A DNA stretch of 64,000 bases from Bacillus sp. DTU_2020_1000418_1_SI_GHA_SEK_038 (GTDB lineage: Bacteria > Bacillota > Bacilli > Bacillales > Cytobacillaceae): NCBI RefSeq assembly GCF_032341175.1, contig NZ_CP135435.1:3410001-3474000 (forward strand), written 5' to 3'. The notes below the pieces were generated by a model. It ran no database searches. It was not told where the DNA came from and saw nothing but the letters and a program-made list of their open reading frames with translations. Within the stretch, counting starts at the first letter, position 1, and every line of letters begins with the position of its first letter. Of the stretch, positions 45,316-54,655 are shown piece by piece. A program made the translations under genes and the position numbers.

Positions 45316-45762
45316 ATGGAATTAACAGTATACTTAGCAGGGGAAATTCACTCAAACTGGCGGGAAGAGCTAAAAGATGCTGCGAGGTCTCATAAACTTC
45401 CCCTTCATTTCGTTGGTCCGATGGAGAATCACGACAGATCTGATTATATAGGGGAAGAAATACTCGGCAAACAGCCTAATGCTATATTCCGCGATGAAGC
45501 AGCTTCAAGAATTAATAATTTAAGAACACAATTACTAATGCAAAAATCTGATCTTGTTATTGCCCTTTTTGGAGAGAAATATAAACAGTGGAATACAGCC
45601 ATGGATGCAAGTGCTGCCGTTGCTTTAAACAAGCCCCTTATCATCATCCGCCCCGATGAGCTACATCATCCCTTAAAGGAGCTTTCCAACAAAGCCAATG
45701 TTACTGTTGCAACAGTTAGTCAAGCTCTTAAAGTTCTAGCATATATTTTTGATGAAAAGTAG
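45316..45762 (+). CDS. ytoQ: YtoQ family protein (deoxyribosyltransferase-like)
   Basis: A 148-residue soluble protein: MELTVYLAGEIHSNWREEL, VGPMENHDRSD and SDLVIALFGEKYKQWNTAMD follow the pattern of the nucleoside 2-deoxyribosyltransferase-like fold. The family role is unknown. AAGGAGGAA precedes the ATG. It is convergent with the inosine/xanthosine triphosphatase gene, 38 bases away. No hairpin with a clear T run was seen between them apart from AAGGGGCTG/CAGCCCCTT (about 45774-45802). Confidence 0.9.
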   Translation: MELTVYLAGEIHSNWREELKDAARSHKLPLHFVGPMENHDRSDYIGEEILGKQPNAIFRDEAASRINNLRTQLLMQKSDLVIALFGEKYKQWNTAMDASAAVALNKPLIIIRPDELHHPLKELSNKANVTVATVSQALKVLAYIFDEK

Positions 45763-45800
45763 GATGTTTAGAAGGGGCTGCTAAAGCAAAGGTCAGCCCC

Positions 45801-46304
45801 TTATTTTTTCCTATATTCATACTGGCCAGCTAGAAGCTTTACAACATGTCTAAACATTTCAGTTCGGCTGATTTTTCCGTTTGTAAATATTCCCACAGCT
45901 CCTTCTTTTTTGCGTACATCTTCCTTTTCAGTAAAGCTCTCCATAACCGGACCCAATTCTTCCCCTTCAAGCAATCTATCCGCAATCGCTTTAGGCAGTG
46001 GTATGCGCGCACCTCCAGCAATAATCGGGGACTTGTCCTTTTCCGCAAGTGCTCCCCAATTGCATAAAAATAACCCATATTCCGTTTCTTGAACTCCACC
46101 CTCAAGCCCAATACCAATATCCCCGTTTCCTGCTTCTAATGCACTATACGCTCTATTGATTGCCCCTCTAATTGTTTCTTCATCTGAGAAAGGCTGATCA
46201 CTCACACCAGACGGAACATTTACCGAAATAACTTGATCATGTTGAAAAACGGATTGGACTGCTGATACCTTTACTGGATTATTCGAACCAATAACTATTT
46301 TCAT
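45801..46304 (-). CDS. Inosine/xanthosine triphosphatase (DUF84, YjjX-like)
   Basis: A 167-residue NTPase that likely removes ITP and XTP from the nucleotide pool. MKIVIGSNNPVKVSAV is the substrate-binding start; DQPFSDEETIRGAINRA and GIGLEGGVQE are family signatures. AAAGGAG precedes the ATG. It lies downstream of ytoP on the same strand but behind a terminator, so it may have its own promoter. Confidence 0.88.
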   Translation of the reverse strand: MKIVIGSNNPVKVSAVQSVFQHDQVISVNVPSGVSDQPFSDEETIRGAINRAYSALEAGNGDIGIGLEGGVQETEYGLFLCNWGALAEKDKSPIIAGGARIPLPKAIADRLLEGEELGPVMESFTEKEDVRKKEGAVGIFTNGKISRTEMFRHVVKLLAGQYEYRKK

Positions 46305-46329
46305 GACTTTAACTCCTTTAAGTTGAATG

Positions 46330-46362
46330 AAAAAGAGACACCAACTAGGCTGTCTCTTTTTT
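46330..46362 (-). terminator. ytoP terminator
   Basis: AAAAAGAGACA/TGTCTCTTTTT with a 10-base loop. Confidence 0.85.
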
Positions 46363-46364
46363 AT

Positions 46365-47438
46365 TTACGAATTTTGACGAATAGATTCAACCGTTGTGCG
46401 GTCACAGGATTTAACAAGCTTAATCAGCAATTCTTTTGCAGCTGCATAATCATCCACATGAACTATGGAACCATGAGTATGAATATAGCGTGAGCAAATA
46501 CCAATAACTGCACTTGGCACCCCTTCATTGGAAAGGTGAACACTGCCGGCATCTGTCCCGCCTTGGGAAATAAAATATTGGTAAGGAATATTGTTTGACT
46601 CTGCTGTGTCTAGGATAAACTCTCGCATTCCACGATGAGTAACCATCGAACGGTCGTAGATGCGCAGAAGCGTTCCTTTTCCTAACTGGCCGAACTCATT
46701 TTTATTTCCTGACATATCATTTGCCGGACTTGCATCCAATGCGAAGAAAATATCTGGTTTAATCATATTTGCTGCTGTTCTCGCACCGCGAAGGCCAACT
46801 TCTTCTTGAACCGTAGCACCTGAATATAATGTATTAGGCAGCTTTTCATCCTTAACTGCTTCAAGAAGTTCTACTGCCAAGCCACAGCCATAGCGATTAT
46901 CCCATGCTTTTGCAAGGATTTTCTTTTCATTCGCCATTGGAGTAAATGGACAGATTGGAACGATTTGCTGACCAGGCTTAATTCCGATTTTCTTGGCATC
47001 TTCTCGGTCATCCGCACCAATATCAATTAACATGTTTGTGATTTCCATCGGCTTACTGCGCTTAGCCTCATCTAATAGATGTGGTGGAATGGATCCAATG
47101 ACTCCAATCACAGGACCATTATCAGTTATAACCTGAACTCTTTGAGCCAATAGAACTTGACTCCACCAGCCTCCTAATGTCTGAAAACGCAGCATGCCAT
47201 TATCCGTAATGGAGGTAACCATAAAGCCTACCTCATCCATATGACCCGCAACCATTACTGTTGGGCCATTTTCGTCTCCTTTTTTCACCCCAAAAATACT
47301 TCCAAGCTTATCCTGTACAACTTCATCTGCATATTGGCCAAGCTGTTCCCGCATAAATTGGCGAACTAAATGTTCATTTCCAGGTGCTCCTGGAAGCTCA
47401 GTTAATGTTTTAAAAAGTTGCAGCGTTTTTTCGTTCAT
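46365..47438 (-). CDS. ytoP: M42 family aminopeptidase YtoP
   Basis: A 357-residue metal-dependent aminopeptidase of the glutamyl/deblocking type. Metal ligands appear in [39 protein letters not shown] and the C-terminal YIHTHGSI. It should trim short peptides in the cytoplasm. GGAGCAATC precedes the ATG. It is the only gene between the two terminators and is likely monocistronic. Confidence 0.93.
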   Translation of the reverse strand: MNEKTLQLFKTLTELPGAPGNEHLVRQFMREQLGQYADEVVQDKLGSIFGVKKGDENGPTVMVAGHMDEVGFMVTSITDNGMLRFQTLGGWWSQVLLAQRVQVITDNGPVIGVIGSIPPHLLDEAKRSKPMEITNMLIDIGADDREDAKKIGIKPGQQIVPICPFTPMANEKKILAKAWDNRYGCGLAVELLEAVKDEKLPNTLYSGATVQEEVGLRGARTAANMIKPDIFFALDASPANDMSGNKNEFGQLGKGTLLRIYDRSMVTHRGMREFILDTAESNNIPYQYFISQGGTDAGSVHLSNEGVPSAVIGICSRYIHTHGSIVHVDDYAAAKELLIKLVKSCDRTTVESIRQNS

Positions 47439-47603
47439 GAGATTGCTCCTTTATTTATTTCCTTATATTTTATGTATGCTTCTATTATTTTACAGAACTT
47501 TTCGATTGCTTACCACTAATTCAGTTTTTGTCCAAGCTATTTCTTTGATAAGATAGTACAGAGATACAATTTGTTACGTTATTTTACAATTGGGGGGATG
47601 CTT

Positions 47604-47918
47604 ATGAACTGGAAATCATTTTTATTAGGTGTTGGGGTTGGCTTAGCAGGCGGGTATGCCGCAAGAGAACTGCTTAGTCAAAAAACAGTCGTTTCACCTG
47701 AAAGAGCATTGTCAAATGCAAAGACTGCATTTAAGAATGAGGGGCCCGTTAGCGGATCTTGGATTCATATGCAAACGGAGCCGTATCAAAAAGATCATCT
47801 TAAGTATGATGTATATCGGGGCGGGATATCCAGATATACGGGCGAAGAGACAGAACAATATGAGTTTATTGCTGACGCCAAAACAGGAACGATTCTTGAC
47901 GCGTATAGGCTCGCATAG
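47604..47918 (+). CDS. ytzB: Small secreted or membrane-anchored protein YtzB
   Basis: A 104-residue protein with an uncleaved-looking N-terminal hydrophobic segment (MNWKSFLLGVGVGLAGGYAA) and a PepSY-like remainder (FKNEGPVSGSWIHM, YEFIADAKTGTILD). Function unknown. GGGGGG lies six bases before the ATG at 47604; an earlier ATG inside this site is less likely. Confidence 0.88.
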   Translation: MNWKSFLLGVGVGLAGGYAARELLSQKTVVSPERALSNAKTAFKNEGPVSGSWIHMQTEPYQKDHLKYDVYRGGISRYTGEETEQYEFIADAKTGTILDAYRLA

Positions 47919-47944
47919 ATTTAGTATGGTATTAATAAAAATTT

Positions 47945-47985
47945 GCACCTCTCTTAATAAAAATTAGAGGTGCAGCTTTCTTATT
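47945..47985. terminator. Terminator ytzB/ytnP
   Basis: GCACCTCT/AGAGGTGC with a 13-base loop; T-rich on both sides, between convergent genes. Confidence 0.7.
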
Positions 47986-48826
47986 TTTTACGAATTCTAT
48001 CCAGTTTATTTATTAATTTGCCGTCTTTATCCCATTTGACTGCTCGATAATAAGCATCATGGTAAAAAGTAAACCAGGCGTTGTTTTCCAAGCCAAAATG
48101 GATCCATTTATCTTTTGCCCAAATCGAATTCATTGGATAGTCATCATAGGCTAACACCCATAAGACGTTTTGGTGTGCATGGGTTGGCATAATGTCTCCC
48201 ATATGGATGAGAAAATCATCTCCATCTTCAATAATAATAATTGAGTGCCCATCACTATGTCCTCCTGTATGAACCATTTGGATAGAGCCCAATGACCATT
48301 CCTTATCAAAAGTAGTGACCTGATCTTGAATAGGCTCCCAATTTTCCTTCCAATATGTATTACGAGAACGAATATTTGGGTTTCTCATTTCATCCCATTC
48401 TGTTTTCGAAACAATGATTTTGGCATTTGGAAAAACCGAGTTGTACGTTTCGTTGTTCGGACTAGTAAGGCCACATGCATGATCAAAATGCAGATGGGTC
48501 ATTAGGACATAATCTATTTCTAAAGGTTTAATATTTAGTTCTGCTAATTCCTTCACTACTTGTGATTCCTCAAGTGCGCCAAAATTACGTCTTTGTTTTT
48601 CCGTTAATTTCCCATTTCCTAATCCAGAATCCACTAAAATATTTTTTCCTTCTGCCTGGATCAAAATAGGATCTGTACGGAGTTCAATTTGATTTTTTTC
48701 ATTACAAGGATATTTTTTAGACCACAGCGGCTTTGGAACGACTCCAAACATCGCTCCTCCGTCTAGGAAATTTACTCCGCCACGCAGCCATGTCAGCTTT
48801 GTATTTTGCAATTGCAATGTTTCCAT
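47981..48826 (-). CDS. ytnP: YtnP, metallo-beta-lactamase-fold lactonase
   Basis: A 281-residue metallo-beta-lactamase-fold hydrolase. [12 protein letters not shown] is the HxHxDH metal motif; [18 protein letters not shown] and the late FYHDAYYRA give the remaining ligands. B. subtilis YtnP is described as a quorum-quenching lactonase acting on N-acyl homoserine lactones, so lactone hydrolysis is the best guess here. No signal peptide. AGGAGGGG precedes the ATG. Confidence 0.9.
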   Translation of the reverse strand: METLQLQNTKLTWLRGGVNFLDGGAMFGVVPKPLWSKKYPCNEKNQIELRTDPILIQAEGKNILVDSGLGNGKLTEKQRRNFGALEESQVVKELAELNIKPLEIDYVLMTHLHFDHACGLTSPNNETYNSVFPNAKIIVSKTEWDEMRNPNIRSRNTYWKENWEPIQDQVTTFDKEWSLGSIQMVHTGGHSDGHSIIIIEDGDDFLIHMGDIMPTHAHQNVLWVLAYDDYPMNSIWAKDKWIHFGLENNAWFTFYHDAYYRAVKWDKDGKLINKLDRIRKK

Positions 48827-48903
48827 GAATTCCCCTCCTGTATTGCATTTATTTTACCATTTGTGTTTTATTAGTAGAAATATTTCGAATCTTGATCTCA
48901 AAG

Positions 48904-48934
48904 AAAAAAGCTTACCAAGTGATAAGCTTTTTTA
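48904..48934 (-). terminator. trmB terminator
   Basis: AAAAAAGCTTA/TAAGCTTTTTT with an 8-base loop, overlapping the trmB stop codon. Confidence 0.85.
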
Positions 48935-49570
48935 ACGATACTGGACTTCACATCGATAGATGCGATTTCCTTTTTTTGAAAATTTCTCTTCATATTCTGT
49001 CATAATATTGCCTTCAACCCCACTATTATGAAGATCTAAGCTTATATTCTTAAGAAGCAGTCCATATTCAGAAAAACTCATTAACGAGAATTCAAACAAT
49101 CCTTGATTATCAGTTTTAAAATGAATTTCGCCATTTTTCACAAGAATTTCCTCGTAATTTTTTAAGAACGTTTTATAGGTTAATCTTCTTTTCGCATGGC
49201 GAGTTTTCGGCCAAGGATCTGAGAAATTCAAATACACTCTATCCACTTCTCCCGCCTCAAAAAACTCCCGAAGGTCGGCTGCATTAACATTCATCAGCTT
49301 TACATTAGGCAACTCTTCTTCAATAATTTTATCAAGCGCCGTCACAATGACACTATCCTGCAATTCAATCCCAATATAATTAATATTCGGGTTCGCCTTA
49401 GCCATTCCTGTAATAAAGCGACCTTTTCCTGTACCGATTTCTATATGAAGAGGCTGAATATTATCGAATACATCCTGCCATTTACCTTTATTTTGTTCAG
49501 GGGCAGCCATGACATATTGAGGGTATTGTTCAAGTTTTTCCTTTGCCCACGGTTTATTTCTTTGTCTCAT
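48932..49570 (-). CDS. trmB: tRNA (guanine-N7-)-methyltransferase
   Basis: A 212-residue SAM-dependent enzyme methylating G46 of t[23 protein letters not shown] is the SAM motif; [20 protein letters not shown] is the family catalytic signature. The ATG at 49570 (MRQRNKPWA) follows GGAGTG; the frame is open upstream without a site. Length as in B. subtilis TrmB. Confidence 0.95.
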   Translation of the reverse strand: MRQRNKPWAKEKLEQYPQYVMAAPEQNKGKWQDVFDNIQPLHIEIGTGKGRFITGMAKANPNINYIGIELQDSVIVTALDKIIEEELPNVKLMNVNAADLREFFEAGEVDRVYLNFSDPWPKTRHAKRRLTYKTFLKNYEEILVKNGEIHFKTDNQGLFEFSLMSFSEYGLLLKNISLDLHNSGVEGNIMTEYEEKFSKKGNRIYRCEVQYR

Positions 49571-49683
49571 AATAGACACTCCTATTAAATAATATCGTTC
49601 AAACCATAACATGCATTTATTGAGCTTTGCAACAATTACATGCGGATGCTCGGCAACTAGAATATTAGACCATGCATAAATAA

Positions 49684-49725
49684 AAAAGGGAATTCACAAC
49701 CTAACAGTGAATTCCTTTGATTTTT
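49684..49725. terminator. Hairpin between trmB and ytzH
   Basis: GGAATTCAC/GTGAATTCC with a 10-base loop. The minus-strand T run (CCCTTTTTTATTT) is the stronger side, yet trmB itself starts further along on that strand, so this may stop antisense transcription or act as an attenuator for ytzH. Confidence 0.5.
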
Positions 49726-49758
49726 ATCCGCTGCTAATCTTTACAGGGAGGGTTCACG

Positions 49759-50037
49759 ATGCCGATCAGCCATCAAGATAAATTAACTTTATTGAAAGAT
49801 ATATTAAACAATCATCAAATGGATTGCTGTGGAACCGTTTCTGAATGTGAACAATTAAAAAGGCTTGTTAAATCAATCATGGTGCAGCCAGGTCTTGATC
49901 AACATACACAATCGATATTGGAAGAAATTTATTATTACAGTCAGCACGGAAGTCAGTCGGCTCAATTAGACAATCATATTGAAGCCCATCAATCTGAGCT
50001 CTCACAATGGGTGAATGAGATTAATCAATTCTCGTAG
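49759..50037 (+). CDS. ytzH: YtzH-like small protein
   Basis: A 92-residue soluble helical protein: YtzH family, function unknown. It contains the conserved CCGTVSECEQLKRL, with three cysteines in its first third, and a Q/H-rich C-terminus. AGGGAGGG precedes the ATG. A palindromic repeat begins nine bases after its stop. Confidence 0.88.
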   Translation: MPISHQDKLTLLKDILNNHQMDCCGTVSECEQLKRLVKSIMVQPGLDQHTQSILEEIYYYSQHGSQSAQLDNHIEAHQSELSQWVNEINQFS

Positions 50038-50045
50038 TCTTTACC

Positions 50046-50224
50046 GAAATGCGGAAGTGCCTTGATCAGAGGCGACAAGCATAAGGCGGGCTGGCGAGAA
50101 GGTTGTACTTTAACCTTCTTGTCAGACTGACTTATGACCTCCGACGTACAGGATGTACTAGTGCCGACTTTGCCACAGGACGTGGCGTCTTAGTCGGCGA
50201 GCCTCTAGGCGCTGGAGCTAGACA
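50046..50224 (+). repeat. Modular palindromic repeat, copy F (179 bp), overlapping the ytmP 3' end
   Basis: Left end GAAATGCGGA, right end GGAGCTAGACA. Outer arms AGTGCCT/AGGCGCT (one G-T pair) and GAGGC/GCCTC where copies A and B have ACCCCC/GGGGGT. The centre AGAAGGTT/AACCTTCT is standard. The second module is inverted and on the right side (about 50162-50199): TGCCGAC/GTCGGCA around GCCACGTCCTGTGGC on the minus strand, next to GTACATCCTGTAC. The right end covers the last codons of ytmP. Confidence 0.9.
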
Positions 50225-50996
50225 GAATTCCGTTTAGAAATTGGAGCCATTTCTCCATCTCCTGTAACCGGAGTTTGTTTTTATGCCATTGAATGAATGT
50301 GAGAGTTTGCGCAATGGCATACCATTTCATTCTTAAAAGTAATTCATCCGTCAGAGTTCGACCATATCGGCTGACCCAGTCTGACCATTCTTTCTTAGGG
50401 ATATACCAGTAAAGCAGCATGCCTAGATCGATCGCTGGATCCGCAATCATTGCCCCATCCCAATCAATTAAATACAGCTGGTTGCTTTCTGCAAGCAGCC
50501 AGTTGTTATGATTGACATCGCAATGGCAAACCGTTTTCTCATCACATTGTATATTCAATAATTCTTTCCTGAGAAACTCCAAGGAGTCTTTAACTGTTTG
50601 ATTCTGTCTAAGCTCCCCATCTATTTGCTCTTCAATCATGCGCAATAGCATATTTGGATAAAGCGGTGATTTGCCCAATCTTTTTAACATCCCAAGCAAA
50701 GGTTTTGAACTATGGATTTTTTTGAGCAGCTTTGCTACTCGTTCATTATTCATCTCTGCCTGTTTGAGCTCTCTTCCATTTAACCATTGCTGAGCGGTAA
50801 TAACATCGCCGGTTTCAAGCCTTTTCGTCCAAACAAGCTTAGGAACGATTCCCTCGGCTGATAATACTGCGAGAAAGGGAGATGAATTCCTTTTCAGGAA
50901 CAATCTTTGCTCCTCATGCTTGGCAAAAAAAGCCTTCCCCGTTGCACCCCCAGCAGGGACGATCTCCCATTCTTGTCCAAATAATTCTTCCAACAT
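50205..50996 (-). CDS. ytmP: Aminoglycoside/choline-kinase-like phosphotransferase YtmP
   Basis: A 263-residue APH/ChoK-fold kinase. VCHCDVNHNNWLL is the catalytic loop (HxDxxxxN) and LIDWDGA the metal-binding aspartate. The substrate is unknown; the fold phosphorylates small hydroxyl compounds. AGGTGA precedes the ATG. The last residues (LSSSSA and the TAG stop) are encoded within the end of palindromic repeat copy F, so the native C-terminus has probably been replaced or trimmed. Confidence 0.9.
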   Translation of the reverse strand: MLEELFGQEWEIVPAGGATGKAFFAKHEEQRLFLKRNSSPFLAVLSAEGIVPKLVWTKRLETGDVITAQQWLNGRELKQAEMNNERVAKLLKKIHSSKPLLGMLKRLGKSPLYPNMLLRMIEEQIDGELRQNQTVKDSLEFLRKELLNIQCDEKTVCHCDVNHNNWLLAESNQLYLIDWDGAMIADPAIDLGMLLYWYIPKKEWSDWVSRYGRTLTDELLLRMKWYAIAQTLTFIQWHKNKLRLQEMEKWLQFLNGILSSSSA

Positions 50997-51042
50997 TGTT
51001 CACCTGCAATTTAGTAAGCCATTTATGCAAATAGCTGTTATA

Positions 51043-51227
51043 GAAAAGCGTAGGCGGCTTGCCAAAGGAACATCGATTAAAAACCGCCACGTCCTGTGGC
51101 GAACATCGATGTCAGCACATCCTGTGCAAGTCCGACAAGCATAAGACAGGCTAGTGAGAAGGTTGTTCTTTAACCTTCTTGCTAGACTGGCTTATGACCT
51201 CGAGGGGCTAGCCGCCGAAGCTAGACA
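51043..51227 (+). repeat. Modular palindromic repeat, copy G (185 bp)
   Basis: Left end GAAAAGCGTA, right end GAAGCTAGACA. Outer arms GGCGGCT/AGCCGCC, again different from the other copies yet complementary. Second module present (about 51069-51128): ACATCGAT/ATCGATGT around GCCACGTCCTGTGGC, then GCACATCCTGTGC. Inner CATAAG/CTTATG and AGAAGGTT/AACCTTCT as elsewhere. It lies 46 bases upstream of ytmP, in its probable leader. Confidence 0.9.
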
Positions 51228-51230
51228 ATA

Positions 51231-51269
51231 GAAAAGCGTAAGCGGCTCTTAAACCACTGAAGCTAGACA
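51231..51269 (+). repeat. Minimal copy of the palindromic repeat (both ends, no centre)
   Basis: GAAAAGCGTAAGCGG joined directly to CCACTGAAGCTAGACA, three bases after copy G. It shows that the two ends define the element. The bases to 51330 hold a further weak AGCCT/AGGCT remnant; the rest of the gap up to the amyX terminator shows nothing else. Confidence 0.75.
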
Positions 51270-51429
51270 AAAAGCGTACAAGCCTCATCATGATGTACAT
51301 AAAGGCTACCAACTGCTTTCAAAGAAAAAATGTTAAATATGCTAAAAAGAAATAGAAGGCGGACTAACAGCAAGCCCGCCATTACCTATATTACTAATCA
51401 TTATTGTACAAAAAAGCTGCTAAAATAAA

Positions 51430-51470
51430 GAAAAAAGCTATTGATCTATAATTCGCCCAATAGCTATCTT
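51430..51470 (-). terminator. amyX terminator
   Basis: Minus strand AGCTATTG/CAATAGCT with a 14-base loop and TTTTTTC. Confidence 0.75.
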
Positions 51471-51514
51471 TTTAAATTTTATCTCTTCCCGCCTTTTTTC
51501 GTCAAGTCTATTTA

Positions 51515-53680
51515 TTAGTTCGACAAAGGCCAATTGACGAGAACATAGGAACTAACTGGGAAAAAGGTAACAAAAGAATTTTTTATTCTCCTAATTGTTT
51601 CCGTTCCTGCCTGATTTTCATCTGCCAGCACATGCCAAACACCTTTTGGAAGCTGGACTGTTTGCTCGCACTCAAAAGGATTGAATATCATGATAATACG
51701 ATCCCACTGTCCAAACTCCCCGACATCTTCTAAAATAATTCCGATTACCTTATTGTCAAAGGGCAAAAAACGTAAATGCTTTCGAATTAATTCCGCATTT
51801 GAAAACCTAAAAGCTTTATGTGATCTGCGTATCTTAATTATACCCCTAAGATAATCGACATTATCTGAAAATAATGCCTTTCGATCCCAATCCAAATAAT
51901 TAATCTCATCCGGAGAACGATAGCTATTTCCAATCCCTTTTTTTGTCCTAAAAAATTCTTGGCCGCTATGCAAAAAAGGAATGCCTTGGGCAAGAAGCAC
52001 CATGACCGTTGCCAGTCGATGCTGACGCTGGATCATAGCATTCTTTTTTTCAGAAGAACATACTATTAGTTTATCCCACAATGTATGGTTATCATGGGAC
52101 TCCACATAGTTAACAGATTGACAAGGTGATTGGAATAATCCCTCTTCCCTCTTTTCTAACCCTACACTGCCTGCCAAAACCTTTTTAGCTGCCTCATAGT
52201 AATGACTATTACCTAGAGCATAGCCCTTATCATATAAATTAAAGGTGCTGCCTTTTATTGTATCCCTAAACCAATCATTAAATTGTCCGATCCCCGGAAG
52301 ATATGCCTGATTGCCAATGTTCGCTTTCGTATGTGCAGGTAAAGGTGTGTTTAAATCCCATCCTTCTCCAATAATTATTGCTGAAGGTTCTACTGAATCT
52401 ACTGCCTTTCTTACCTTATTCATTGTCTCAATATCCAAAATGCCCATTAAATCAAAGCGAAAACCATCTATCTGATACTCATTTAGCCAGTACATCACTG
52501 AATCGAGAATAAATTTTCGCGCCATCAAACGCTCAGAAGCAAAATCATTCCCGACACCAGTTCCATTGGATGGCATCCCAAATTGGTCATGACGAAAATA
52601 GTAGCCTGGGACTATTTTTTCAAAAGCGGATGTTTCTCGTATATAAACGTGATTATACACAACATCCATGATGACTCTGAGACCTTGGGAGTGAACAGAG
52701 TGAATCATCGATTTCAATTCTTTAATCCTTGCATAGGGGTCCCAAGGGTCGGTAGAATAACTTCCTTCTGGTGCATTAAAATGCAGTGGATTGTAACCCC
52801 AATTGTATTCTATTTTTAGTCCACTTTCATTCACACCTTCAAAATCATGTACCGGAAGGAATTCAATATGGGTTATGCCGAGTTCCTTCACATAGGATAA
52901 ACAAGTGGAAAATCCGTCTTTACCTTTTGTATTTAATTCCCCCGCTCCTAAGTATGTTCCTTTGTTAAACACTCCGCTGTTTGGATGAATGGTGAAATCT
53001 CTAATGTGGGTTTCGTAAATGATCGCATCTGTAGGCTGTTCAAGAGGCGGAAGTGGGGGTTTAGCGGTTTTGGTTTTATTTATATCTATGATGGTGCTAT
53101 ACTCACCATTGATGCTGACAGCCGTGGCATATGGATCAGCGGCTTCTCTCCATTCTAAATTCACACAAAGGAGGTAGCAGTAATGGTAATATTCTAGGTC
53201 ACGGCAGACTGACAGCTGCCAGACTCCTCTATAGCCTCTATTCATTTCTAGTATTTCTGGCTCCTTGCCTCCCATAGGCATCAGCTTTACCTTAACCATA
53301 GTCGCAGTCGGTGCCCAAACTTTAAAGCTAGTTTTCTCTTTCATATAGGAAAAGCCTAGTGCACCTTCATAGAAAAAGTCTTCATCAAAGGCATCCGTTC
53401 GAATAACTGCTCCTATCTGTAAATCTGTTTTTCCTCCGAATGCATCCATTATCCAATATTGCTTGCCGATAATGGGCTTAGCTTCTAACTGACAAATATA
53501 TTTCATTTCATTTTTCAAAGGTATGCGACTGAGGATGACAACTTTGGAAAATGGCTCGTAATTGTCATCCATAATCAAAAAGGAAGCGGAAACCCCTCCA
53601 TGATAATCAAAAGGAAGCAAGACTGTTACTATTTGCATTTCGTCTAAATAGGCGGAAAAATCACGCTTATTAGTAGTCAA
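51515..53680 (-). CDS. amyX: Type I pullulanase
   Basis: A 721-residue GH13 debranching enzyme that cuts alpha-1,6 links of pullulan and branched glucans. It starts at TTG behind GGAGG (8 bases). An N-terminal CBM48-like region (about 105-200) precedes the catalytic barrel: YNWGYNPLHF (pullulanase signature), VVYNHVY, GFRFDLMG (nucleophile Asp), IIGEGWD (acid/base Glu) and YVESHDNHTLWD. No signal peptide, so it acts inside the cell, probably on imported maltodextrin or glycogen. It overlaps the upstream lipid kinase gene by 11 bases. Confidence 0.96.
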   Translation of the reverse strand: MTTNKRDFSAYLDEMQIVTVLLPFDYHGGVSASFLIMDDNYEPFSKVVILSRIPLKNEMKYICQLEAKPIIGKQYWIMDAFGGKTDLQIGAVIRTDAFDEDFFYEGALGFSYMKEKTSFKVWAPTATMVKVKLMPMGGKEPEILEMNRGYRGVWQLSVCRDLEYYHYCYLLCVNLEWREAADPYATAVSINGEYSTIIDINKTKTAKPPLPPLEQPTDAIIYETHIRDFTIHPNSGVFNKGTYLGAGELNTKGKDGFSTCLSYVKELGITHIEFLPVHDFEGVNESGLKIEYNWGYNPLHFNAPEGSYSTDPWDPYARIKELKSMIHSVHSQGLRVIMDVVYNHVYIRETSAFEKIVPGYYFRHDQFGMPSNGTGVGNDFASERLMARKFILDSVMYWLNEYQIDGFRFDLMGILDIETMNKVRKAVDSVEPSAIIIGEGWDLNTPLPAHTKANIGNQAYLPGIGQFNDWFRDTIKGSTFNLYDKGYALGNSHYYEAAKKVLAGSVGLEKREEGLFQSPCQSVNYVESHDNHTLWDKLIVCSSEKKNAMIQRQHRLATVMVLLAQGIPFLHSGQEFFRTKKGIGNSYRSPDEINYLDWDRKALFSDNVDYLRGIIKIRRSHKAFRFSNAELIRKHLRFLPFDNKVIGIILEDVGEFGQWDRIIMIFNPFECEQTVQLPKGVWHVLADENQAGTETIRRIKNSFVTFFPVSSYVLVNWPLSN

Positions 53681-54644
53681 TAGTGCTTACCTCCTTTTCG
53701 CTCATTCTGCTATTCAAGACAACGGGCAGTTTCTTTTGACAAGCTGTGGTTATGACAGGGGTAGAGCCGATATCCTCTCCGTCTGCATGGACATGCAGAG
53801 GGGTGTCAGAATTAATTTTAATATTTTTGCCGGTTAATAAAGAAACCTCTTTAAATCCCGTATGCCCTCCCCAAAACACTGTAATGAAAATGAGTAATAG
53901 TTTTATTCTTGATAGGTTATTAACAACGGTTATATTGAATGTCCCATCATACGGTGAGGCATCAGGGGAAATTTTCATTCCGCCTCCATAATAAGGCTGG
54001 TTGGATACCGTCACAAACCAGGCTGAAGGAAAGGAGTAGTCGTTGCCATCAATATTAATATCAATTTGTGTTCTTTTATAAGTAAACAAGTTTTTAAACA
54101 AAAAATATACATAGACAAATTTTCCGAGAGAGAGACGGTTTAATATTCCCTTTATCCTGGAATGGTTAACCTCTTTGGAAATAAGAGCATCAAAGCCAGC
54201 ACCCATATTATTAATAAAAAATAGTTCTTTTTTGTCTTCTATTGTTATTTTTCCGATATCAACAAAGTCTGTACTTTCTTGTTCTAATTGTTGCAGTAAG
54301 GTAATAAGCGCCTTAGACGGGTTTTTGGAAATGTTAAATCCTCTCGAGAAGTCGTTGCCTGACCCGCCTGGAATAAAAGACACATGCACATGGTGGAATG
54401 GAGCAGCACCGTTAATTACCTCATGCATTGTGCCATCGCCGCCGACAGCAATAATCATAACTTGACTTCTTTCAGATTTAACGGCAATGGATCGGACAAT
54501 ATCCTTTGCATGACCACGGTATTCTGTAAAAAAAGCCATGTATGGGGTTTTTTGTTCAAGAAGAATCAGTTCCAGCTTTCTCCATACTTTTTGACAGTCC
54601 CCATTTTTCGCTTGTGGATTAATAATAAAATAGATATTTTTCAT
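53670..54644 (-). CDS. ytlR: Diacylglycerol kinase-like lipid kinase YtlR
   Basis: A 324-residue member of the DAGK catalytic family. VGGDGTMHEVINGA is the nucleotide-binding motif; PGGSGNDFSRGF and the C-terminal HADGEDIGSTPV are also typical. Enzymes of this type phosphorylate diacylglycerol or related lipids (compare DgkB and BmrU); the substrate of YtlR is not settled. It overlaps amyX by 11 bases and lies 11 bases after the ytlQ gene. Confidence 0.9.
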   Translation of the reverse strand: MKNIYFIINPQAKNGDCQKVWRKLELILLEQKTPYMAFFTEYRGHAKDIVRSIAVKSERSQVMIIAVGGDGTMHEVINGAAPFHHVHVSFIPGGSGNDFSRGFNISKNPSKALITLLQQLEQESTDFVDIGKITIEDKKELFFINNMGAGFDALISKEVNHSRIKGILNRLSLGKFVYVYFLFKNLFTYKRTQIDINIDGNDYSFPSAWFVTVSNQPYYGGGMKISPDASPYDGTFNITVVNNLSRIKLLLIFITVFWGGHTGFKEVSLLTGKNIKINSDTPLHVHADGEDIGSTPVITTACQKKLPVVLNSRMSEKEVSTIDY

Positions 54645-54655
54645 AACATCAGCCT

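Noticed and set aside
45839..46117. 92-residue frame inside the inosine/xanthosine triphosphatase gene
   Set aside because: Same-strand shadow frame; the real gene has a conserved start, ribosome site and family motifs.
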